DNA from: Candidatus Peregrinibacteria bacterium Gr01-1014_25
GTDB taxonomy: Bacteria; Patescibacteriota; Gracilibacteria; Peribacterales; Peribacteraceae
DNA: 64,000 nucleotides
NCBI GenBank assembly: GCA_007376205.1
Contig: VMFU01000001.1
Location: forward strand, 220,661-284,660
Direction: 5' to 3'
Positions 16,902 through 25,486 of the stretch are shown here, in pieces. The notes beneath the pieces are model-generated. The model saw nothing but the letters and a program-made list of their open reading frames with translations. It did not search any database and had not been told where the DNA came from. Position 1 is the first letter of the stretch; each line of letters begins with the position of its first letter. The translations under genes and the position numbers were made by a program.

Positions 16902-19673
16902 ATGGTTTCCGTTCTCGACGTTCTCAATAAGCTCCTCGGCGACCCCAGCCAGCGTGAGCTCAAGAAGCTCTGGCCTTCCGTCGCGCCGATCCGCGAGCGG
17001 CAACGCTCGGCGGAGTACCAGGCGCTCGCACTTACCGATCTTCCCGCGCAGACCGCGCTGCTCAAGCAGCGGCTTGTCGACGGCGCGACGCTCGACGACG
17101 TCCTCGTCGATGCCTTTGCCCTCGTTTGCCGCGCCTGCGAACTCCTCCAGGGCACGACGACACAGATCGGGCGTCAAACGTTCACGTGGGACATGGTGCC
17201 ATTCGACGTGCAGCTCATCGGCGGAATGGTGCTCCATCGCGGATGCATTGCGGAGATGCGGACGGGTGAGGGAAAGACCCTCGTCTGTACGTTGCCCGTG
17301 TATCTCAACGCGCTCGCGGGCAGGGGCGTGCACGTCGTCACCGTGAACGACTACCTCGCCCGCCGCGACGCGCAGTGGATGGGCGTCCTCTACGGCGCGC
17401 TCGGCATGACCGTCGGGACCATCGTCCACGGCCTCACGCACGACCAGCGCCGCGCCGCGTACGCCGCGGATATCACCTACGGAACGAACAACGAATTCGG
17501 CTTCGATTACCTGCGCGACAACATGGCCGTCGCCGTCGACCATCAGGTGCAGCGCGGTCTCCATTACGCCGTGGTCGACGAAGTGGACTCGATTCTCATC
17601 GACGAAGCGCGCACGCCGCTCATCATCAGCCAGCCCGCGGGAGAATCGACCGCAAAGTACGCGCAGTATGCGCGGCTCGTCAGCCAGTTGCAGGAAACGA
17701 CGCACTTCACGAAGGATGAGAAGCAGCGGACGGCGATCCTCACAGAAGAAGGAATCTCCGCCATGGAGAAGCTCCTCGGCGTCGAGAGCATCTACACCGA
17801 GCGCGGCTTCGAGGAAGTTCACCACATCGAGCAGGCACTCCGCGCCCATGCCATCTATCAGCGCGACGTCGACTACGTCGTGAAGGACGGCGAGATCATC
17901 ATCGTCGACGAGTTCACAGGCCGCCTCATGCCGGGCCGTCGCTACAGCCACGGCCTGCACCAGGCGATCGAGGCGAAGGAGGGCGTGGAGGTGCAGCGCG
18001 AGAGCCGGACGCTCGCCACGATCACCTTCCAGAATTACTTCCGTATCTACCGCAAGCTCGCGGGCATGACCGGCACGGCGAAAACCGAAGAGGAGGAATT
18101 CGAATCGATCTACAAATTGCGCGTCATCGTGATTCCGACGCACCGTCCCATGATCCGCAAGGACAATCCCGATGCGGTCTACCGGACGGTGAAGGCCAAG
18201 TTCGTCGCCGCCGCGGCACTCGCGAAGGAGAAGCATGAAAAAGGACAGCCGGTGCTCATCGGCACGACGTCCATCGAGAAATCCGAGGCGATGAGCGCGC
18301 TGCTCACGGACATGAACGTGCCGCACCACGTGCTCAATGCCAAGCACCACGAGAAGGAAGCGGAAATCGTCGCGCAGGCGGGACAGCGCGGCACCGTGAC
18401 AATCGCGACGAACATGGCCGGCCGTGGCACGGACATCAAGCTCGGCCCGGGCGTGCCCGATATCGGCGGTCTGGCGATCATCGGCACCGAACGCCACGAA
18501 GCCCGTCGCATCGACAACCAGTTGCGCGGCCGTGCGGGACGTCAGGGCGACACGGGCGACAGCCAGTTCTTCGTCTCGATGGAGGACGATCTGATGCGTC
18601 TCTTCGGCGGCGACCGGCTCAAAAACCTCATGGTCCGCCTGAACGTCCCGGACGACGTCCCGTTGCAGAACGCGATGGTCAGCCGCAGCATCGAGAGCGC
18701 GCAGAAGCGCGTCGAGGGACACAACTTCGACATCCGCCGCCACGTTCTGCAGTACGACGACGTGATGAACAAGCATCGCGACATCATCTACAAGCGGCGG
18801 CAGAACATTCTCGAGAAACTGGCGGGGGGTGAGGGCGAACAGCGAACAGCGAACAGCGAACAGCACGTCAGGAACGCATCATCACTGCACGATGACATTC
18901 TCGCCTCGATGCGGCATGAAGCCAATGCCATCGCCGGCGCCGCGACGGCGTCCGACGACCCCGACGAGTGGCAAATTGACCGGATGATGGACGATGTGCG
19001 CGGCGTGCATGCCGAACTGGCCGACGGAGCATTCACGGCCTTTGTGAAGGAAACGCGCGAACGCGATGTACTGGTCGAGGGTGTCTGTAAGCGCCTCATC
19101 GCCTTCTACGAAGCGAAGTGTGCGGCCCATGAGCCACCCCTTGTCGCGCAGGCCGAGCGCGTCATCACACTGCGGTCGATCGACACGCACTGGATGGCAC
19201 ACATCGACGACATGGCGCATCTGCGTGAGCAGGTGGCCTTCGCCGGGTTCGCCCAGCGCGACCCGCTGATCGAGTACCAGGACCAAGGCTTCCAGCGCTT
19301 CCGCCAGTTGCTTGCGACCGTCGATGCGTCCATCGTGCGCATGCTCCTGCAGGTCGACTTCCGCGAATTCGCGCCGAAGCAGGTCCTTGAAGAGGCCGAG
19401 GAGGAACTGGAGAACATTGTCACGAACGCGGCCCAGATTGAAGAGGAACTCACGCAGACGGGCGTCTCCCGCGCTTCGCCCCTCCAGAGCAATCCCGAGG
19501 AAGTCCTCCTGCGGTCCGTGGAAGGCATTCCAGCCGCCATGAGCCCCTTGCGGCAATCTCCATCTTCCCAAATCCCCAAATCCGAATCCCGAATCCCAAA
19601 AACGGGCCGCAACGATCCGTGCCCGTGCGGGAGCGGAAAGAAGTTCAAGAAGTGCCACGGGGCGGGCAGATGA
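16902..19673 (+). CDS. secA: Preprotein translocase ATPase SecA
   Basis: MRTGEGKTLV, DEVDSILIDEARTPLIIS, TNMAGRGTDIKLG, C-terminal SEC-C DPCPCGSGKKFKKCHG. Confidence 0.98.
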   Translation: MVSVLDVLNKLLGDPSQRELKKLWPSVAPIRERQRSAEYQALALTDLPAQTALLKQRLVDGATLDDVLVDAFALVCRACELLQGTTTQIGRQTFTWDMVPFDVQLIGGMVLHRGCIAEMRTGEGKTLVCTLPVYLNALAGRGVHVVTVNDYLARRDAQWMGVLYGALGMTVGTIVHGLTHDQRRAAYAADITYGTNNEFGFDYLRDNMAVAVDHQVQRGLHYAVVDEVDSILIDEARTPLIISQPAGESTAKYAQYARLVSQLQETTHFTKDEKQRTAILTEEGISAMEKLLGVESIYTERGFEEVHHIEQALRAHAIYQRDVDYVVKDGEIIIVDEFTGRLMPGRRYSHGLHQAIEAKEGVEVQRESRTLATITFQNYFRIYRKLAGMTGTAKTEEEEFESIYKLRVIVIPTHRPMIRKDNPDAVYRTVKAKFVAAAALAKEKHEKGQPVLIGTTSIEKSEAMSALLTDMNVPHHVLNAKHHEKEAEIVAQAGQRGTVTIATNMAGRGTDIKLGPGVPDIGGLAIIGTERHEARRIDNQLRGRAGRQGDTGDSQFFVSMEDDLMRLFGGDRLKNLMVRLNVPDDVPLQNAMVSRSIESAQKRVEGHNFDIRRHVLQYDDVMNKHRDIIYKRRQNILEKLAGGEGEQRTANSEQHVRNASSLHDDILASMRHEANAIAGAATASDDPDEWQIDRMMDDVRGVHAELADGAFTAFVKETRERDVLVEGVCKRLIAFYEAKCAAHEPPLVAQAERVITLRSIDTHWMAHIDDMAHLREQVAFAGFAQRDPLIEYQDQGFQRFRQLLATVDASIVRMLLQVDFREFAPKQVLEEAEEELENIVTNAAQIEEELTQTGVSRASPLQSNPEEVLLRSVEGIPAAMSPLRQSPSSQIPKSESRIPKTGRNDPCPCGSGKKFKKCHGAGR
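18834..18865. repeat. Heptanucleotide tract (GAACAGC)x4 inside secA
   Basis: gcgaacagcgaacagcgaacagcgaacagc, encoding GEQRTANSEQ. Confidence 0.92.
19564..19602. repeat. Heptanucleotide tract (CCGAATC type) inside secA, before SEC-C
   Basis: ttcccaaatccccaaatccgaatcccgaatcccaaaa, encoding SQIPKSESRIPK. Confidence 0.85.
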
Positions 19674-19697
19674 ACGTTCTGCTACGATCGTTCTCCC

Positions 19698-20657
19698 ATG
19701 CCGGATACCGTCATCCTCGGCCACGAACGTCAGCGTGAGGCGCTGCTCGACGATCTTGCGCAGGACAATGTTTCGCATGCGTACCTCTTCGAGGGGCCGC
19801 CGCATATCGGCAAATTCACGGTGGCGCGGTGGTTCGCTCGCATGCTTCTCCTTCATGGGCTCGGCGACGCCGCCCGCGCCGACGCCGAGAGCCGCATCGA
19901 CCGCCTGCTCCACCCCGACCTGCTCATGCTCGACCAATTGTGGATCGAGGAACGCTGCGAGGATTGGGCGGTGATCGGGAGGACATCGAATGTTCCGCAA
20001 GAACATCGTATGAAGGCGAAGGCGAAAACGGACGCAATCAGCATCGACGATGTGCGCGTGATCCAGGACCGCCTCTACGAGACGGGGATGGGGGCCTACC
20101 GCTGCTGCTGCTTGCGTTCTGCCGAGCGTATGCAACCGCCTGCGGCGAACGCCCTACTCAAAATCCTTGAGGAACCGCCCCCGGGGCGCGTGTTCTTCCT
20201 CACCACACAGCATCGCGCGCTGCTCCCGCCTACCGTCGTCTCCCGCACGCGCGTCATTCCCTTCTACCGACTCCCAGACACCGCGTTGCAGCCGCTCCTT
20301 GAGGAGCAGGATCCCGACGCGGTGCGTTTCCTCCTGCACCTCGCCCAGGGGGCGCCGGGGCTGCTCCTTCGACTGCGGGCGGACTCCGACCTCCTGCTGC
20401 GGGAGAAACAGCTGCATGCGTCCGCCGCGCGGGTGTGGCAAGGTACGCTCTTCGAGCGCTTGCGGCTGCTGCAGCCCCTCGCGGAGCGCGGCGAGGAAGC
20501 CGATCGTTTCCTTCTGCACCTCGCGCTCACCGCCCGCGAGCTCACCCAGCCGCCTGCGGAGGCGATCGCCGCATTCCATCGCTTGTCCGGCGGACTGGAG
20601 ACGAATGCCCATAGGGGCCTGCTTATCCAGCAGTTTGCGATGGCGTTGGGAGAGTGA
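19698..20657 (+). CDS. holB: DNA polymerase III delta' subunit-like clamp loader ATPase
   Basis: ILGHERQREALLDDLAQDNVSHAYLFEGPPHIGKFTVARWFARML, PAANALLKILEEPPPGRVFFLTT. Confidence 0.88.
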   Translation: MPDTVILGHERQREALLDDLAQDNVSHAYLFEGPPHIGKFTVARWFARMLLLHGLGDAARADAESRIDRLLHPDLLMLDQLWIEERCEDWAVIGRTSNVPQEHRMKAKAKTDAISIDDVRVIQDRLYETGMGAYRCCCLRSAERMQPPAANALLKILEEPPPGRVFFLTTQHRALLPPTVVSRTRVIPFYRLPDTALQPLLEEQDPDAVRFLLHLAQGAPGLLLRLRADSDLLLREKQLHASAARVWQGTLFERLRLLQPLAERGEEADRFLLHLALTARELTQPPAEAIAAFHRLSGGLETNAHRGLLIQQFAMALGE

Positions 20658-20683
20658 GATGGCGGTGCTACACTCCCTCGTCC

Positions 20684-21988
20684 ATGGATATTCGCTTCCA
20701 TGTTCGCGGCGGGACACCCCTGTACGGGGACGTCCGCGTTAGCGGCTCGAAGAACGCAAGTCTCCCGCTCCTTGCGGCGAGCTTGCTGTGCAGCGGCGAG
20801 ACCGTTCTGACGAACATGCCGCGCCTGCGCGATACCGAGGGGATGATCCGTATCCTCGAGTTCCTCGGAGCAACGGTTGCCATCGACGGGACGACCGTGC
20901 GCATCAATGCCGATCGAGCGCGCGGGCGCCCCATCACGCACGAGCTTGTGTCCAAATTACGCGGATCAATCGTTCTGTTGGGTCCGCTCCTCGCGCGCTT
21001 CGGCGTCGCGGAGATGGGATATCCCGGCGGCTGCGTGCTGGGCAAGCGGCCGGTGCACGCGCATATCGAGGCGCTGGAACAGATGGGCGCGGTGAACATG
21101 AGCAATGAGGACGTGCTCCACTTGCAGGGAAGACTCCGGCCCGGTCGTGTCATCCTGCCGGAGTTCTCCGTCACGGCCACCGAGAACGCGTTGATGGCCG
21201 CGGCACTGACGCCGGGCGAGACACGTATCGATCTGGCCGCGGCAGAGCCGCATGTACAGGACCTCGTCCGCTTCCTCACGGCCGCGGGGGCGCAGATCGC
21301 GTGGGCCGGGCCGCACACGCTGGTCATTCGCGGGACATCATCGCTCAAAGGCGTCGAACACCGCGTGACGCCCGATTACCTCGAGGTCGGCGCATTGAGC
21401 ATCGCCGCGCTCGTCACACGCGGCAGGCTGACGTTGCACGACATCGACAGCGAACACCTTGTGTCATTCCTGGACACGCTCCGGCGCGGCGGAGTCGTAT
21501 GGCAGCATGACAGCGCCGCACGCACGCTCACCGTGGACGGTGAACGGTCCGAATTGCGCGCCATGAAGGTCCAGACGAATATTTTCCCCGGATTCCCCAC
21601 CGATCTCCTCGCGCCGCTCGGTGTCGCGATGACCCAGGCGTCCGGCGTCAGCCGCATCTTCGAAATCCTCTTCGAGGGGCGGATGGCCTACCTCTACGAG
21701 CTGGAGAAAATGGGGGCGCACGTCGAAGTGCTCAACGCCCACCAAGCGCTCATCATCGGTCCGCGCCAGCTGCGGGGACGCGTCGTCGCGAGCAACGACA
21801 TTCGTGCGGGAGTCGCGATGGTGCTGGCCGCCCTCTGCGCCGAGGGCGAGACGACGATCACCGACGTCCACTACATTGAGCGCGGGTACGACAGGCTCGA
21901 AGAGAAACTCCGCAGCGTCGGCGCGCACATCGAGCGCGTCGCCACGCCCAAACAAGAGGCAACAGCGGTTGCCGGGATTCGGGATTAG
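20684..21988 (+). CDS. murA: UDP-N-acetylglucosamine 1-carboxyvinyltransferase
   Basis: FHVRGGTPLYGDVRVSGSKNASLPLLAASLLCSGETVLTNMP, NIFPGFPTDL, EGRMAYLYELEKMGA. Confidence 0.95.
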   Translation: MDIRFHVRGGTPLYGDVRVSGSKNASLPLLAASLLCSGETVLTNMPRLRDTEGMIRILEFLGATVAIDGTTVRINADRARGRPITHELVSKLRGSIVLLGPLLARFGVAEMGYPGGCVLGKRPVHAHIEALEQMGAVNMSNEDVLHLQGRLRPGRVILPEFSVTATENALMAAALTPGETRIDLAAAEPHVQDLVRFLTAAGAQIAWAGPHTLVIRGTSSLKGVEHRVTPDYLEVGALSIAALVTRGRLTLHDIDSEHLVSFLDTLRRGGVVWQHDSAARTLTVDGERSELRAMKVQTNIFPGFPTDLLAPLGVAMTQASGVSRIFEILFEGRMAYLYELEKMGAHVEVLNAHQALIIGPRQLRGRVVASNDIRAGVAMVLAALCAEGETTITDVHYIERGYDRLEEKLRSVGAHIERVATPKQEATAVAGIRD

Positions 21989-22030
21989 GAATGCGGACCC
22001 CTACCCTCTACTTTTCCCGTCCTGTACCCT
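21972..22030. repeat. Heptanucleotide-periodic tract over murA 3' end and spacer
   Basis: gggattcgggattaggaatgcggacccctaccctctacttttcccgtcctgtaccct; supplies the murA stop codon. Confidence 0.6.
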
Positions 22031-22036
22031 CTCCCC

Positions 22037-22564
22037 ATGCTTACGATTACCTACCATTCTAAGGGGGGCGTGCGACTGACCGGCGGTCAGCGCGGCATCA
22101 CGGCGTACGCGAAGGCGCCCTTGGAGAAAGGCGACATGCTCCTGCAGTTCATTCCGGAGGAGACGCCCACCACGGGCATCTACTGCTGGCCCGGCGAGTA
22201 CGATGTCGGCGGCGTGATGTTGCGCGGCATCGGGCATAACGAAGGACAGCAGGTGACGTTCCTGGCCGTGGTCGACGGCATCCGCTGCGCGCTGCTCGCG
22301 CTCCCTCTGCCGGAATGGTCGGATGCTGATCTGCAACTGCTCGGCGACGTCGATGTGTTGCTGCTCCCCGATACCGATCCCAAGGTCATTCAGACGCTCC
22401 TCGATAAAATGGACCCGCGCGCTCTCGTCCTACTGCCCTCCGAGAAGGGCAAAGTGTCCGACGAGGTCCTCCGTGTCTGTGGAGCGCAGGACAAAGCGCC
22501 CGTCAGTGAGTACAAGGTGAAGGGCCTGCCGCAGGAGGGGCGTGAGGTGGTGGTGATGGGATAG
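22037..22564 (+). CDS. Metallo-beta-lactamase-fold-like protein
   Basis: MLTITYHSKGGVRLTGG...GEYDVGGVMLRGIGH...LLLPDTDPKVIQTLLDKMDPRALVLLP, resembling short MBL-fold proteins. Confidence 0.6.
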   Translation: MLTITYHSKGGVRLTGGQRGITAYAKAPLEKGDMLLQFIPEETPTTGIYCWPGEYDVGGVMLRGIGHNEGQQVTFLAVVDGIRCALLALPLPEWSDADLQLLGDVDVLLLPDTDPKVIQTLLDKMDPRALVLLPSEKGKVSDEVLRVCGAQDKAPVSEYKVKGLPQEGREVVVMG

Positions 22565-22637
22565 CTATGAGCTATAGGCGATGAGCGATAAGCTGGGTCC
22601 GTTCTTTCTCATAGCCAAAAGCCCACAGCTCGCCGCT
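22563..22637. repeat. Heptanucleotide inverted-repeat element (AGCTATG type)
   Basis: agctatgagctataggcgatgagcgataagctggg...ctcatagccaaaagcccacagct; gctatgag/ctcatagc exact arms. Confidence 0.75.
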
Positions 22638-22642
22638 TTTCA

Positions 22643-22717
22643 GGCCTCGTAGTTCAATGGATAGAACGGCCCTCTCCTAAGGGGCAAATATAGGTTCAAT
22701 TCCTATCGGGGCCACCA
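22643..22717 (+). tRNA. tRNA-Arg (anticodon CCT), CCA encoded
   Basis: ggcctcg/cggggcc acceptor with one G-U pair, ctctcctaagg anticodon region, ggttcaattcc T-arm, CCA. Confidence 0.95.
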
Positions 22718-22843
22718 CGAAGTATGCGCTCTCCATGCGTCGAGGCGAATGACTCTGAGCGAGCGGTCGAAGAGCCCCTGCGCGGAAAACAGCGCGACCA
22801 TCCTTGTAAGAAATCTTCCCCTGCATCGTCTATACTTGTGGCA

Positions 22844-24502
22844 ATGCGTCGCGCCTCCCTCCTCCTCGCGCCCTTCCTTCTGATTCCGGCGGTCGCCCTC
22901 GCGGACCTGGATTTCGCCGATACCACGGAGCGCTACAACGACGCACCGTTCCCGGCCGAGGAAAGTGCGGCGATCAGCTTGCTGACGAACCTGGATGCGG
23001 TCGAAGGATATCCCGACGGTACGTTCCGTCCGACGCGCAGCCTCAACCGCGCGGAGTTTTTGCGGATCGTCCTTGCGAGTCATCCGCTTGGGAAGTCTTG
23101 GGCGGAGCGGCAGACAAACCTGCGATGCTTCCCCGATGTCCGCAGCGATGCGTGGTACGCGCCGAGCGTATGCGCGGCGAAGGAGCGTGGCATCGTCGGC
23201 GGCTACCCCGACGGCTGGTTTCGGGCCGAGCGGACGGTGAACTACGCCGAGGCGGTGAAAATCCTCGCAACCCTCTACAGCTACGACGTAGAAAAGAATA
23301 GAGCCCCGTGGTATGCGCCCTATGTCGATGCCGCGGCATCGCATGATGTTTCGCTGCCCGACGCCGTACCCGATACATTCCTCTCGCGCGGACAGATGGC
23401 GCGCCTCGCAGCGATGTTCCGTGCGGAGCATGACGGCGAGCTCGACGCCTACTGGAAGGCGGTTACAGGCACGTGGCTCCCGTCGATTTCCTCGTCGTCT
23501 GCATCCTCATCCTCTGCCCCCTCCTCAATCTCGTCGGCGTCCTCGTCCTCCTCGATCGCCATGGAAACCTTCCCCGACTACCCTGCTGTCAGCCGTCTTC
23601 TCCTCCTCGGCAGCCGCACGCCGACGCTGCTCGATGGCGTGTTTCTTTCCAGCGAAGACGCGGTCATCCGCATCCCCGAACTCAAACTCCGCAGCGAAAT
23701 TCGCTCAATCGACAAGATGTTCCTGGTCGACGAGAACGGCGTGGAGCTGGCGCAGCTCACGCTGGCGACGACCGACGAAACTGATAAGCGCATCTGGCGT
23801 GTCGAGTTGCCTCCCGAGAACGGGAACATCCTCCGCGCGGGCGTCGCACGCAGGCTGGGCATCCGCGTGACGCTGAAGCAGCCGGGATTCGGCACTCCGC
23901 GCGAGCTGTGGGAGGTGGAGAGTTTCTCCATCGTCGTGCGGGGCGTCGAAAGCGGCACGTCTCGCCAGCTGGTCCCACAGACTCCGCACCAACCGACGCA
24001 CCAGATCACCCTCGCGCGCATCGCGTCCGTCCGGTCGCTTCCTCCAGAGACCACGTTCATTCGCCCTGGACCGAATCGTCGGTTGGCATCGTTCACGTTC
24101 TCCGGTGCCATCGCGCCGGGTGCATCCCTGACGCTCAAGTCGATCCTCGTTGCCGTCGACAGCACAAATGTACGCGTCGAGACCGTGCGCATCGGCGACG
24201 GATCGCCGGTGAATACCGCCGACTGCGCCGCCGACCCGGCGAACGCCACGCTCTTCTCGTGCACCATCATTCCCCAAGCGCTCCGCGGCATCAGCGCCTC
24301 CTCTCCGCGCACGCTCTCCATCGAGGCGACAGTGTCTCTCCTCGCGGGAAAAACGGAAGGAACGGTCCGCGCGTGGCTCGGGAACGCCGGCTCGCCGACG
24401 GGCGAGGGCGTCGTGCGATGGGATGACGGCACGAGCGAGTATGGATGGATGGATATTCCGTCGCCGGTGGCAACGGGACCAGAATGGAAAGTGCAGCCCT
24501 AA
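22844..24502 (+). CDS. Secreted S-layer homology (SLH) domain protein
   Basis: Signal peptide; SLH-like FADTTERYNDAPFPAEESAAISLLTNLDAVEGYPDGTFRPTRSLNRAEFLRIVL and FPDVRSDAWYAPSVCAAKERGIVGGYPDGWFRAERTVNYAEAVKIL; Ser-rich linker. Confidence 0.9.
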   Translation: MRRASLLLAPFLLIPAVALADLDFADTTERYNDAPFPAEESAAISLLTNLDAVEGYPDGTFRPTRSLNRAEFLRIVLASHPLGKSWAERQTNLRCFPDVRSDAWYAPSVCAAKERGIVGGYPDGWFRAERTVNYAEAVKILATLYSYDVEKNRAPWYAPYVDAAASHDVSLPDAVPDTFLSRGQMARLAAMFRAEHDGELDAYWKAVTGTWLPSISSSSASSSSAPSSISSASSSSSIAMETFPDYPAVSRLLLLGSRTPTLLDGVFLSSEDAVIRIPELKLRSEIRSIDKMFLVDENGVELAQLTLATTDETDKRIWRVELPPENGNILRAGVARRLGIRVTLKQPGFGTPRELWEVESFSIVVRGVESGTSRQLVPQTPHQPTHQITLARIASVRSLPPETTFIRPGPNRRLASFTFSGAIAPGASLTLKSILVAVDSTNVRVETVRIGDGSPVNTADCAADPANATLFSCTIIPQALRGISASSPRTLSIEATVSLLAGKTEGTVRAWLGNAGSPTGEGVVRWDDGTSEYGWMDIPSPVATGPEWKVQP

Positions 24503-24507
24503 TCCTG

Positions 24508-24600
24508 CACTGCGAAAAATCCGAAAATCGAAATTCGAACAAATATGCATTGCAAATATTCGAATTTCTCAAACTCATTCGAGCTTCGGATTTCGGTATT
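24508..24600. repeat. AT-rich heptamer-type inverted repeat between convergent genes
   Basis: aaaaatccgaaaatcgaaattcgaac...attcgaatttctc...cttcggatttcgg. Confidence 0.75.
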
Positions 24601-24601
24601 T

Positions 24602-25456
24602 TCATGCACTCAACACTTTCCGCAGCTCCGCAGCCATAGTCTCCGCCGCCTTCCGTGCCGCGTCCTGCCAATCGCTCCCGCCGGACGCCTGAATGATCGA
24701 CCGGCTCGCGCTCACAACGGCCCCCGTGCCGTCGGGAATGAATCCGCGGGCAACGTCCGCCGCCGTCCCTCCCTGCGCCCCGTAGCCCGGGATCAGGAAC
24801 GGACAGTGCGGCATGAGCGTGCGGAGGTACTTCAACTCCTCGGGGTACGTCGCTCCGACGACCGCGCCGACGCAGGACAGGTTCGTCTTGGGTCCGAAGT
24901 GCGCCGCTCCCCAACTCTCGACGAGCTGTGCCAGGTGCTCGTGCACGGCTTCGTCGCCGCAGGGCAGGTCCTGGAGCTCGCCCGCAGACGCATTGCTGGT
25001 CTTCACGAGGACGTACACGCCTTTTCCGTTTCTCGCCGCGACGTCGATGAAGGGGCGGATGCCATCGCTTCCATGGTACGGGTGAACGGTGAGCGCATCG
25101 ACCGCTGCGTTCTCGTGCAGATACCCCTCCGCGTACGCCTCCGCCGTCGATCCGATGTCCCCGCGCTTCCCGTCTGCAATGACGAGGAGCTTCTTGCTCT
25201 GCGCGTACGCGCAGATGTCCCAGAAAATCTTCATGCCCTCCCAGCCGAGGAGCTCGAAGAAAGCGAGGTTCGGCTTCACGCAGGCGGCGATATCATGTGT
25301 CGCGTCGATGATGCCGTGACAGAACTGCGCGACGCCCTCGGGTGAGTGATCCAAGCCGGAGGGGAGTTTGCGTATCTGCGGGTCCAGCCCGACGCACACG
25401 GGAGAAGTGTCGGCGATCCGCGCCTGCAGCCGGTCAGCGAAGTGGGAGGAGGTCAC
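24602..25456 (-). CDS. pyrF: Orotidine 5'-phosphate decarboxylase
   Basis: SPVCVGLDPQIRKLP, ACVKPNLAFFELLGWEG, VIADGKRGDIGSTAEAYAEG, PYHGSDGI. Confidence 0.95.
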   Translation of the reverse strand: MTSSHFADRLQARIADTSPVCVGLDPQIRKLPSGLDHSPEGVAQFCHGIIDATHDIAACVKPNLAFFELLGWEGMKIFWDICAYAQSKKLLVIADGKRGDIGSTAEAYAEGYLHENAAVDALTVHPYHGSDGIRPFIDVAARNGKGVYVLVKTSNASAGELQDLPCGDEAVHEHLAQLVESWGAAHFGPKTNLSCVGAVVGATYPEELKYLRTLMPHCPFLIPGYGAQGGTAADVARGFIPDGTGAVVSASRSIIQASGGSDWQDAARKAAETMAAELRKVLSA

Positions 25457-25486
25457 GACGAGAAGTATAGAGGGCCCTTATACCCA

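Noticed and set aside
16827-18866. 679-aa ORF antisense to secA (minus strand)
   Set aside because: Lies opposite unambiguous SecA coding sequence; long antisense ORF is expected at high GC.
18837-18870. Sequencing or assembly artefact as sole explanation of heptamer tracts
   Set aside because: Frames stay open through all coding tracts and many independent tracts with different units exist, though read-level verification is still needed.
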